A program made the translations under genes and the position numbers. A DNA stretch of 20,955 nucleotides from an uncultured Bacteroidales bacterium (lineage in GTDB: Bacteria; Bacteroidota; Bacteroidia; Bacteroidales; Bacteroidaceae): positions 1 through 20,955 of the forward strand of contig CAMAMZ010000016.1 in assembly GCA_945837185.1 (NCBI GenBank). Direction: 5' to 3'. How positions within the stretch are numbered: the first letter of the stretch is position 1; each line of letters starts with the position of its first letter. Below are positions 14,529 through 20,955 of the stretch, one piece after another. The notes under the pieces were generated by a model. The model was not told the DNA's origin. It saw only the letters and a program-made list of their open reading frames with translations, and ran no database searches.

Positions 14529-16365
14529 CCTTTTTAATTACCATCGGCGTGATGCCTCAGCGGTACATATTGGCAACATCGAAATGGGAGCGGACAATCC
14601 TATCCGTGTGCAATCGATGACCACTGCCAATACCAATGATACCGATGCTTGTGTTGCACAGGCAAAGCGTATCATTGACGCGGGTGGTGAATTGGTGCGA
14701 TTGACAACTCAAGGTTCGAAAGAAGCTATGAACCTGCAGCATATCAATGCCGGATTGCGTGCGGCAGGATATACTACACCTTTGGTAGCCGATGTGCATT
14801 TCAATCCGCATGTGGCCGATGTGGCGGCCTGCTATGCAGAGAAGGTACGCGTCAATCCCGGTAACTATGTCGACCCAGCCCGCAAGTTCGTACATATTGA
14901 ATATACCGACGAGGAATATGCCGGTGAGCTGCAAAAGATAGAGGAACGTTTTGTTCCGTTTCTGAATATCTGTAAGGAGCATCATACTGCTGTGCGCATC
15001 GGTGTGAACCACGGTTCGCTGAGCGATCGCATACGCAACCGTTATGGCGACACGCCTGAGGGCATTGTGGAAAGTTGCATGGAGTTTCTGCGTATTTGCA
15101 AGAAGATAGATTTTCAGGATGTCGTGATTTCTATCAAATCATCGAATACGGTGGTCATGGTGCAGGCTGTGCGATTGTTGGTAGAACGCATGCTGCAAGA
15201 AGCCATGTGCTATCCTTTGCATTTGGGCGTGACAGAAGCTGGTGAGGGTGAAGACGGACGTATCAAGAGTGCTGTGGGCATAGGAGCCTTGTTGGCCGAC
15301 GGTATTGGCGATACAATTCGCGTATCGCTCACAGAAGAACCGGAAGCGGAGATTCCTGTTGCCAAGCAGTTGGTGGCCCATTTCACGCAGCGTGAAGGGC
15401 ATCGGTTGATTCCGGGTAAAGTCTACGAGGGATTTGACTGGACGCATCCCACGCGTCGCACAACGAAGCCTGTGGCAGAGATAGGTGGAGAATCGGTACC
15501 TGTTGTCGTTACAAGTATCGTGCATCAAGAAGAGGAACCTTCGTTGCATGCCGACTATTTCTATATCGGTAGCACGATGCCAGCCCAGCCCGTGCCCAAT
15601 CGTCGGTATATTGTTGACTACAGTGCCTATCACGCCATGAAACAGCAAGGGTTGGAGCATTGCTATCCGATATTTCCGGCAGAGGCAATGCCCTTTATCG
15701 GCATGATGCAGAGTGAGGTGAAGTTCCTCGTCTTGCAGTATGGCACACCTGTTGAAGAGTATGCTCCCTGTTTAAAGCAACATCCGGAAATTGTGGTTGT
15801 GGGAGTCAGTAAGCATGCGAATCGTACGGGTGAGCTAAGGGCTTTGGCGCATGAGATGATGAACTTGGGATTGGCCAATCCGTTGGTAATAGCCCAAACA
15901 TATAGCTGTGATGATAAGGAAGACTTCCAATTGAAGGCTGCCGCTGATATGGGTGCCTTGCTGATGGACGGACTGACCGATGGTGTCTGGTTGCTGAATC
16001 AAGGCCCCCTTGCTACTACCGTGTTGGAAGAGACAGCCTTTGGCATCCTGCAGGCCGGTCGTCTGCGTATGAGCAAAACGGAGTATATCTCTTGTCCGGG
16101 TTGTGGGCGCACGCTGTATGACCTGCGTACAACCATTGCCCGTATCAAAGAAGCCACACGGGAGATGACAGGACTAAAGATAGGCATTATGGGATGTATC
16201 GTAAATGGTCCGGGTGAAATGGCAGATGCCGACTATGGTTATGTGGGGGCAGGAAGAGGACGAATCTCACTCTATCGCAAGCAGGAGTGTGTGGAAAAGA
16301 ATATTCCTGAGGAACAGGCGGTAGACCATCTTTTAGCATTGATACGTAACGACCAAATGGTATGA
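14509..16365 (+). CDS. ispG: 4-hydroxy-3-methylbut-2-enyl diphosphate synthase (IspG/GcpE)
   Basis: A 618-residue iron-sulfur enzyme of the MEP isoprenoid pathway, converting MEcPP to HMBPP. The N-terminal TIM-barrel part has PIRVQSMTTANTNDT and DVHFNPHVA. The C-terminal cluster domain has C529, C532 and C563 plus E570 in CIVNGPGE, matching the three-Cys, one-Glu cluster ligation of the family. It is much longer than the roughly 370-residue E. coli form. The added middle region (about 270-500) is the extra domain of the three-domain type found in Bacteroidota, Chlamydiae and plastids. The start inside purE gives a 20-base overlap. AAAGGA lies only 2 nt before the ATG, so translation is probably coupled to purE rather than independently started. 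The 3' end overlaps the DUF4886 gene by four bases. Confidence 0.97.
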   Translation: MHTNVIDLFNYHRRDASAVHIGNIEMGADNPIRVQSMTTANTNDTDACVAQAKRIIDAGGELVRLTTQGSKEAMNLQHINAGLRAAGYTTPLVADVHFNPHVADVAACYAEKVRVNPGNYVDPARKFVHIEYTDEEYAGELQKIEERFVPFLNICKEHHTAVRIGVNHGSLSDRIRNRYGDTPEGIVESCMEFLRICKKIDFQDVVISIKSSNTVVMVQAVRLLVERMLQEAMCYPLHLGVTEAGEGEDGRIKSAVGIGALLADGIGDTIRVSLTEEPEAEIPVAKQLVAHFTQREGHRLIPGKVYEGFDWTHPTRRTTKPVAEIGGESVPVVVTSIVHQEEEPSLHADYFYIGSTMPAQPVPNRRYIVDYSAYHAMKQQGLEHCYPIFPAEAMPFIGMMQSEVKFLVLQYGTPVEEYAPCLKQHPEIVVVGVSKHANRTGELRALAHEMMNLGLANPLVIAQTYSCDDKEDFQLKAAADMGALLMDGLTDGVWLLNQGPLATTVLEETAFGILQAGRLRMSKTEYISCPGCGRTLYDLRTTIARIKEATREMTGLKIGIMGCIVNGPGEMADADYGYVGAGRGRISLYRKQECVEKNIPEEQAVDHLLALIRNDQMV

Positions 16366-17204
16366 GAGGGAAATCGTTTTTCTTCGTTGTCTTGTTACTT
16401 GTGTTTTGCGTGGCCGGGGTCAATGCAAAACGTATTGTGAGGGTTCTTGCCATAGGCAACAGTTTCTCGGAGGATGCTGTAGAGCATTACCTTTATGAGT
16501 TGGCCGCTGCGCAAGGTGACAGTCTGGTGATTGGCAATGCTTACATACCAGGCTGTCCGTTAGACCGTCATTGGGACAATGCGTTGACAGGGAAGAAGGC
16601 TTATCGCTATCGTAAGATTGTGGGTGGTGTAACAACAACCCAGAAGAATACCGACCTTGCAACAATTGTTCGTGATGACGAATGGGATGTAATAACACTT
16701 CAGCAAGCGAGTCATTATTCCGGGCTTCCCTATACCTACTCGCATCTTGTGCAGCTCAAGGATTATGTGCGCAAAATTTGTCGCAATAGGAAGGTAGAGG
16801 TGATGTGGCATCTCACATGGGCCTACGCACAGAACAGTAAGCATAGCGCTTTCCGATATTATAAGCATGACCAACAGCAGATGTATAGTCAAATTTTGTT
16901 GACTGCTGCCTTGGAACTGCCTAAGGCTGGTATCAAGCATGTTATTCCAACCGGAATTGCTGTGCAGGAGGCTCGAAAGAAAGAGGGAGATGTGCTATGC
17001 CGTGATGGCTTTCATCTACAATTACAATATGGGCGTTATTTGGCGGCCTGTACTTGGTGTGAGGTGTTGACAAAGCGAAAGGTTATTGGAAATACCTATC
17101 ACCCAAAGACAATGTCGGCAGAACAGGCAAAGGCCATGCAGGAATATGCCCACATTGCATGCAAGGAGTGGAAAAGAAAAATTCAGGCAGCGGCGGCCAA
17201 ATAG
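16362..17204 (+). CDS. Secreted DUF4886 SGNH-hydrolase-like protein
   Basis: A 280-residue protein with a signal peptide (FFFVVLLLVFCVAGVNA, cleavage near residue 22). The mature part is of the SGNH/GDSL-like DUF4886 family, common in Bacteroidota. The block I motif is IGNSFSEDA (31-39), giving a candidate nucleophile S34, and the C-terminal DGFH gives the D215-x-x-H218 catalytic pair. LQQASHYSG near 115-123 may be the block III region. Such folds include esterases and deacetylases acting on glycans, but no substrate can be assigned. It overlaps the ispG stop by four bases (ATGA). Its own stop lies inside the hairpin that terminates the opposing rubredoxin gene. No + strand T run follows, so how this transcript ends is unclear. 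Confidence 0.83.
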   Translation: MRGKSFFFVVLLLVFCVAGVNAKRIVRVLAIGNSFSEDAVEHYLYELAAAQGDSLVIGNAYIPGCPLDRHWDNALTGKKAYRYRKIVGGVTTTQKNTDLATIVRDDEWDVITLQQASHYSGLPYTYSHLVQLKDYVRKICRNRKVEVMWHLTWAYAQNSKHSAFRYYKHDQQQMYSQILLTAALELPKAGIKHVIPTGIAVQEARKKEGDVLCRDGFHLQLQYGRYLAACTWCEVLTKRKVIGNTYHPKTMSAEQAKAMQEYAHIACKEWKRKIQAAAAK

Positions 17205-17222
17205 GGCTGCTGCTGCCTGAAT
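17172..17222 (-). terminator. Terminator of rubredoxin, overlapping the DUF4886 3' end
   Basis: An 11-bp perfect outer stem (17181-17191 with 17212-17222) continues inward by seven pairs, two of them G-U. On the - strand it is followed by TTTTTCTTTT (complement of 17171-17180). The DUF4886 TAG (17202-17204) lies in the loop region. On the + strand there is no T run. Confidence 0.8.
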
Positions 17223-17246
17223 CATGTTAGGGCGTTGATGCCAGGA

Positions 17247-17411
17247 TTATTCTTCTACTTCGCTGAAGTCTTCCTTGCCAACAGCACACAACGGACATAC
17301 CCAATCTTCGGGGAGGTCTTCAAAACTTGTGCCGGGAGCGATACCATTATCAGGATCACCTACTTCGGGGTCGTATACATACCCACATACATCACATACG
17401 TACTTTTTCAT
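17247..17411 (-). CDS. Rubredoxin
   Basis: A 54-residue one-iron electron carrier. The iron ligands are C6, C9, C39 and C42 in CDVCG and CPLCAVGK, and the PEDWVCP core is intact. I start it at ATG 17411 (MKKYVCDVCG), the usual length and start of the family. An in-frame ATG at 17444 would add 11 residues (MYIEPIIKDDN) with no family support. The gene is monocistronic, with a -7 box upstream and its own terminator. It may supply electrons to desulfoferrodoxin or a peroxide-reducing rubrerythrin. The first is in this window but under a different promoter. Confidence 0.94.
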   Translation of the reverse strand: MKKYVCDVCGYVYDPEVGDPDNGIAPGTSFEDLPEDWVCPLCAVGKEDFSEVEE

Positions 17412-17472
17412 ATTATCGTCTTTTATTATTGGTTCAATGTACAAGTGTGCCTATAGGACCACTTGCCATGTG

Positions 17473-17480
17473 CAAAGTTA
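17473..17480 (-). promoter_or_regulatory. -7 box for rubredoxin
   Basis: The - strand TAACTTTG matches TAnnTTTG, 61 nt before ATG 17411. No clear -33 element is seen. A 12-bp palindrome TGTTAATTAACA (17524-17535) lies about 45 nt further upstream and might be a regulator site, though AT-rich palindromes arise easily. Confidence 0.5.
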
Positions 17481-17582
17481 CAATATACTATGTAAACCTT
17501 ATCATGCTTATCCCATTCTTTATTGTTAATTAACATTGATAAGATTTTGCAGGGTTAGACATTACCCGTCTTGCCGATGACC

Positions 17583-18617
17583 TTAGGTAGATAGCTTGGG
17601 TGGATTAGGATGGATGATTTTCACAGAGTCGCGCGACACAATGGTAGGTGCCATGAATATTTTGGTGGATAGTTGGCGACCTTCCTTGATACAGGTGACG
17701 AGAAGTTTCACAGCGGCAATGCCCATATTCTCCGTTGGTTGGGCAATGCGTGTTACCGGAGGTTGAAGGTAGTCAAGATAGATATTGTCGTCAAAGGAAA
17801 CGACCGATACCTTGTCAGGCACAGTCAGTCCTTGCTCTGCCAGCGCTTTGATGGCTCCGAGAAGGATGGTATTGCTCAGTGTGAAAATTGCTGTGGGAGT
17901 AGGTTCTTTCAGCATCGCCACCTTGGTCTCCGTGTAACCGTTCTGCACAGAGAAATCATCACCGAAGATGCGGAGTTGGCATGGTGCACCATAATCGGCA
18001 ATGGCTTGCTTGCATCCTCTCACACGTTCCTGTGTGGTAACAGCCTTTTCCGGGCCTCTGATGCAAAGGATGTTGCGGTGTCCCGCATTCAGCAGTATCA
18101 TCGTCACATCGTAGGCTCCTTTGAAATTGTTGGTTGAAACATACGGCAGGAATGATTGTTTGAAATAGCGGTCGATGAGAATAACAGGAATGGTCTTGCT
18201 GATCATTTCCAACAAGTCGGGCTTTTCACTGCAAGGCGCAATGATGATACCGTCAACTTGGTAATCCATCATCGTAAGGAGGCATTTCCGTTCAGTGGAA
18301 GGGTCCTCCTGCGTGTCGTAAAGCATCACCATAAGGTCATATTTTTTCGCTTCGACGGAGATGGTTGAAACCAGTTGTGCAAAGAACGGATTTCCGAGAT
18401 TTGGCACGGCTATTCCTATTACATTTCTTTTGTCTCTGCGCAAAAATTGTGCGATTAAATTAGGTCTATAATTAATCTCTTGGGCAGCTTTGATGATGTT
18501 CTCACAGGTCTCTTCGCTGATACGATATTCTTTTCCTTTGCCATTAAGTACTCTGGATATCGTGGTTTTTGAATATCCAGTCTTTTTTGCGATGTCGTCA
18601 AGGGTCTCTTTTTTCAT
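17583..18617 (-). CDS. LacI-family transcriptional regulator
   Basis: A 344-residue regulator. The N-terminal helix-turn-helix (residues about 5-27: LDDIAKKTGYSKTTISRVLN) and hinge (NYRPNLIAQFLRRDKRNVIG) are typical of LacI. The periplasmic-binding-protein-like sensor domain has GIAVPNLGNPFFAQL, VDGIIIAP and VSFDDNIYLDYLQPPVT. It is transcribed away from the ribokinase across a 141-base shared region, so it probably controls that operon and itself in response to a sugar, likely ribose or a phosphorylated form. That ligand is inferred from context only. No clear terminator is seen after its TAA. Confidence 0.93.
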   Translation of the reverse strand: MKKETLDDIAKKTGYSKTTISRVLNGKGKEYRISEETCENIIKAAQEINYRPNLIAQFLRRDKRNVIGIAVPNLGNPFFAQLVSTISVEAKKYDLMVMLYDTQEDPSTERKCLLTMMDYQVDGIIIAPCSEKPDLLEMISKTIPVILIDRYFKQSFLPYVSTNNFKGAYDVTMILLNAGHRNILCIRGPEKAVTTQERVRGCKQAIADYGAPCQLRIFGDDFSVQNGYTETKVAMLKEPTPTAIFTLSNTILLGAIKALAEQGLTVPDKVSVVSFDDNIYLDYLQPPVTRIAQPTENMGIAAVKLLVTCIKEGRQLSTKIFMAPTIVSRDSVKIIHPNPPKLST

Positions 18618-18645
18618 GACAAGTGGCTCTTTAGATTGTTTGCCT

Positions 18646-18675
18646 CAAAGTTACAATTATTTTTGCATCTTCAAA
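18646..18675 (-). promoter_or_regulatory. Promoter of the LacI-family regulator
   Basis: The - strand carries TTTG (18672-18675), an 18-nt spacer, and a perfect -7 TAACTTTG (18646-18653). The -7 box is 28 nt before the regulator ATG. The -7 box overlaps one copy of the direct repeat described separately. Confidence 0.7.
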
Positions 18676-18713
18676 AAAAACAGCGATAAAATTTGGGAGT
18701 TACTATTATTTTT
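18649..18713. repeat. Direct repeat pair in the divergent regulator-ribokinase region
   Basis: AGTTACAATTATTTTT (18649-18664) and AGTTACTATTATTTTT (18698-18713) match at 15 of 16 bases, 49 bp apart. The first copy overlaps the regulator -7 box, and the second lies between the ribokinase -33 and -7 elements. This is a good place for paired regulator sites, though the AT-rich half could match by chance. Confidence 0.5.
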
Positions 18714-18723
18714 TTTACTTTAG
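18692..18723 (+). promoter_or_regulatory. Promoter of the ribokinase operon
   Basis: TTTG (18692-18695), a 20-nt spacer, then TACTTTAG (18716-18723), which is one mismatch from TAnnTTTG. The spacing fits the Bacteroidota -33/-7 arrangement. The -7 box ends 35 nt before the ATG. Confidence 0.65.
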
Positions 18724-18758
18724 CACAAAAATTGAGCATTCATTAACCATTATTTACC

Positions 18759-19682
18759 ATGATTAGGAAAGAAAAAAGCAAAATTTTGGTGGTTGGAAGT
18801 GCAAATACGGACATGGTAATATCAGCCGAACATTTCCCCCAACCCGGTGAGACAATGATGGGTCATAGTTTTATGACAAACCACGGTGGCAAAGGTGCCA
18901 ACCAAGTAGTAGCGGCAGCCCGACTTGAGGGCGATACCGCATTTATCGGAAAAGTAGGTGACGATCAGTTCGGTCATTCCACCATTGAGATGATGAAGCA
19001 GGAGGGCATTGATGTTACGGGGTTGACCGTAACAAGTGAGCAGCCTTCTGGTGTGGCACTTATCACAACGGTTGCCAGTGGCGAGAACAGCATCATCATT
19101 GATTCTGGTGCCAATGGTGTACTTTCACCTGCCGATATACAGGCAGCTGAAGGACTTTTTGAAAATGCCGGCATCGTGTTGTTGCAGTTGGAAACTCCTG
19201 TCGATACCGTGACAGAGGCCGCAGCCTTGGGCAAGAAGCATGGCGCTTATGTTGTTCTCAATCCTGCTCCCGCACCCAAGGAACCGTTGCCAGAGGCTTT
19301 GTTGAAGAATGTCGACCTGCTCATTCCAAACGAAACAGAGGCGGGTTACATTTCGGGTGTCAACATCTCTGGCGATGAAGACATTCCTGCTGCGATGACG
19401 GAGATTCAGAAATTAGGCGTGAAGGATGTGATTATCACCGTAGGAAGCCGTGGCGTGTGCGCACGTATTGACGGTGAAGTGGTCAACGTGCCTGCCTTTA
19501 AAGTGAAGGCTGTTGATACGACAGCTGCCGGTGATACCTTCTGTGGTGCCCTTTGCGTAGCCCTTGCCAATGGCAAACCACTGGTAGAAGCCATTCGTTT
19601 CGGTTGCAAGGCCTCTTCCATCTCTGTTACCCGTCGTGGAGCACAGATGTCTATGCCTCGTCTCTCGGAGATCGATTTGTAA
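18759..19682 (+). CDS. rbsK: Ribokinase
   Basis: A 307-residue PfkB-family kinase that phosphorylates ribose to ribose 5-phosphate. The substrate-binding GSANTDM (13-19) and GGKGANQ (43-49) and the C-terminal DTTAAGDTFCG (253-263) with catalytic D259 are all present, as in true ribokinases. The NETE motif (about 190-195) lies in the ATP-binding part. It is first in a + strand operon and divergent from a LacI-family regulator. A permease follows 61 nt downstream, then an ADP-ribosylglycohydrolase-like gene. Other PfkB sugar kinases look similar, but the full ribokinase motif set favours ribose. Confidence 0.93.
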   Translation: MIRKEKSKILVVGSANTDMVISAEHFPQPGETMMGHSFMTNHGGKGANQVVAAARLEGDTAFIGKVGDDQFGHSTIEMMKQEGIDVTGLTVTSEQPSGVALITTVASGENSIIIDSGANGVLSPADIQAAEGLFENAGIVLLQLETPVDTVTEAAALGKKHGAYVVLNPAPAPKEPLPEALLKNVDLLIPNETEAGYISGVNISGDEDIPAAMTEIQKLGVKDVIITVGSRGVCARIDGEVVNVPAFKVKAVDTTAAGDTFCGALCVALANGKPLVEAIRFGCKASSISVTRRGAQMSMPRLSEIDL

Positions 19683-19743
19683 ACAAGCACATCTTTACCA
19701 AACCATTATCAGTTAACTAACCAATTTTTAAAGATTAAAGATT

Positions 19744-20757
19744 ATGTTTATAGTAAACAGTTACACACTGGCCATCGTGCTCTGTGTCATCACGATGTTG
19801 TGTTGGGGTTCATGGGGAAATACCCAAAAGCTCGCAGGAAAAACATGGAGATATGAACTCTTCTATTGGGATTATGTCATCGGTATTCTTCTCTTCTCAC
19901 TCATCATGGGCTTCACCTTGGGTAGTATCGGTGAGGCAGGACGTAGTTTCGTACCCGATTTGATGCAGGTATCTTCTGCCAGCATCCTCTCTGCCGTGGC
20001 AGGTGGTATTATTTTCAATCTCTCCAATATCCTGTTGTCAGCCTCTACAGCTTTGGCAGGCCTTTCTATTGCCTTCCCCTTGGGTTGTGGATTGGCACTT
20101 GTATTGGGTGTGCTCAACAACTATCTCTTTGTGGGTGGCGACCAGGGCGATCCCGTGCTCATCTTCTCGGGTGTGGCACTGATTGTAGTAGCCCTTATCT
20201 TCAATGGTCTTGCATCTGCCAAGAAAGGTGGTGATACGGGTAATGCTTCTTCTGCCAAGAAAGGTGTGGTATTGGCGATCATTGCAGGTGTATTGATGTC
20301 TACCTTCTTTGCGCTGGTAGCTTCGGCCATGGACAATACCAATTTTGAGAATCCTGCAGCCGGAAAGGCAACTCCTTATACCGCATTCTTCCTCTTTGCT
20401 GTAGGTATCTTTGTCAGCAACTTCCTCTTCAATACTATCGTCATGAAGAAACCTTTCCAGGGCGAACCTGTGGGTTACGACACTTATTTCAAAGGCAACC
20501 TCTCTATCCACTTGGTAGGTGTGCTTGGTGGTTGTGTATGGGGACTGGGTACAGTGCTGAGCTATATTGCCAGCGGTAAGATTGGTGCCTCTGTTTCCTA
20601 TGCGCTTGGTCAGGGCGCTCCTATGATTGCTGCTTTGTGGGGTGTGTTTATATGGAAGGAGTTCAAGGGAAGCAAGAGCATTGTCAATGTTCTGCTCACG
20701 CTGATGTTTATCCTCTTCATCGTTGGTTTGTGCATGATTGCGGCAGCCAAAGGATAA
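19744..20757 (+). CDS. DMT-superfamily sugar/nucleoside-type permease (GRP or ureide-permease-like)
   Basis: A 337-residue inner-membrane protein with about ten hydrophobic helices. It resembles the GRP/ureide-permease branch of the drug/metabolite transporter superfamily (CWGSWGNTQKLAG near the first helix, FYWDYVIGILL, LSIAFPLGCGLALVLG, and a late GASVSYALGQGAPMIAALWG). A hydrophilic loop of Lys, Gly and Ser residues (about 158-172) divides the two halves. There is no ATP-binding partner, so it is probably a secondary transporter. Ribose or a ribose-containing substrate is inferred from the ribokinase upstream and the ADP-ribosylglycohydrolase-like gene downstream. The start is preceded by a purine-rich AAAGATTAAAGATT rather than a clear Shine-Dalgarno. 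Confidence 0.82.
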   Translation: MFIVNSYTLAIVLCVITMLCWGSWGNTQKLAGKTWRYELFYWDYVIGILLFSLIMGFTLGSIGEAGRSFVPDLMQVSSASILSAVAGGIIFNLSNILLSASTALAGLSIAFPLGCGLALVLGVLNNYLFVGGDQGDPVLIFSGVALIVVALIFNGLASAKKGGDTGNASSAKKGVVLAIIAGVLMSTFFALVASAMDNTNFENPAAGKATPYTAFFLFAVGIFVSNFLFNTIVMKKPFQGEPVGYDTYFKGNLSIHLVGVLGGCVWGLGTVLSYIASGKIGASVSYALGQGAPMIAALWGVFIWKEFKGSKSIVNVLLTLMFILFIVGLCMIAAAKG

Positions 20758-20798
20758 GTATACCTTAGTATATTAATTAAAATAATCGAGAATTATAC

Positions 20799-20955
20799 AT
20801 GAAGTTAACTAAAGTTTTCCTTATTTCATTGCTCGCCTGCGTGTGTACTACCGCGGGCGCGGCAAAGAATGTTACCATGACCAAGGCCACCTTGTTGGAT
20901 AAAATCAAGGGAGGATGGGCCGGACAGGTTATCGGCTGTACCTATGGCGGTCCTA
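20799..20955 (+). CDS. ADP-ribosylglycohydrolase family protein, exported (5' part only)
   Basis: Only 52 residues are in the window; the gene continues past the edge. The N terminus is a signal sequence (KVFLISLLACVCTTAGA). It could be cut by signal peptidase I near residue 21 or processed as a lipoprotein at C14, where LLAC is an imperfect lipobox. The next segment, LLDKIKGGWAGQVIGCTYGGP, matches the opening helix of ADP-ribosylglycohydrolase-like proteins of Bacteroidota. Family members cleave ADP-ribose from substrates, but the metal-binding residues that would confirm activity lie beyond the window. It starts 41 nt after the permease, so it is probably the third gene of the ribokinase operon. 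Confidence 0.7.
   Translation, partial: MKLTKVFLISLLACVCTTAGAAKNVTMTKATLLDKIKGGWAGQVIGCTYGGP

Noticed and set aside
17412..17444. N-terminal extension of rubredoxin from ATG 17444
   Set aside because: The added 11 residues are outside the family; ATG 17411 gives the normal 54-residue rubredoxin.
17524..17535. TGTTAATTAACA palindrome upstream of rubredoxin as an operator
   Set aside because: It is short and AT-rich in an AT-rich gap, so chance is a fair explanation; mentioned only with the promoter.

Overview
The window looks like a chromosomal segment from a Bacteroidales bacterium, most likely Prevotella or a close relative. The evidence is the gene content (a long-form IspG, a GH3-family adenylating enzyme, DUF3108 and DUF4886 proteins, an Ig-like lipoprotein, desulfoferrodoxin and rubredoxin), weak Shine-Dalgarno sites, and several upstream regions with the Bacteroidota -7 promoter motif TAnnTTTG. 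I see no tRNA, rRNA, CRISPR array, insertion sequence or phage gene. Most of the window is ordinary core genome.

Layout. Bases 1-135 hold the 3' tail of a + strand gene I could not identify, closed by a strong terminator (164-199). A 200-470 spacer between convergent transcripts holds three perfect palindromes, two of which form an exact inverted pair; it is the least explained stretch here. From 6581 down to 534 on the - strand lie desulfoferrodoxin, metG, dsbD and an L-cysteine desulfidase family gene, ending in a terminator at 470-512. The first two have their own promoter motifs. dsbD and the desulfidase gene abut and are probably translationally coupled.

From 6824 to 17204 on the + strand runs a compact series of nine genes: GH3, Ig-like lipoprotein, DUF3108, an unrecognised 216-residue protein, rpoN, a PAP2-like membrane protein, purE, ispG and a secreted DUF4886 SGNH-like protein. 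Four junctions overlap and the other gaps are under 50 nt, so much of it may be co-transcribed. It mixes housekeeping (sigma-54, purine and isoprenoid synthesis) with envelope proteins of unknown role.

The last part is a sugar locus. A small rubredoxin gene (- strand) has its terminator overlapping the DUF4886 stop. Next come a LacI-family regulator (- strand) and, divergently, a ribokinase, a ten-helix DMT-type permease and the start of an exported ADP-ribosylglycohydrolase-like protein cut by the window end. Together these suggest scavenging of ribose from ADP-ribosyl or nucleoside-type compounds: cleavage outside the inner membrane, import, phosphorylation and control by the LacI protein. 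That pathway is inferred from gene families and context, not demonstrated.
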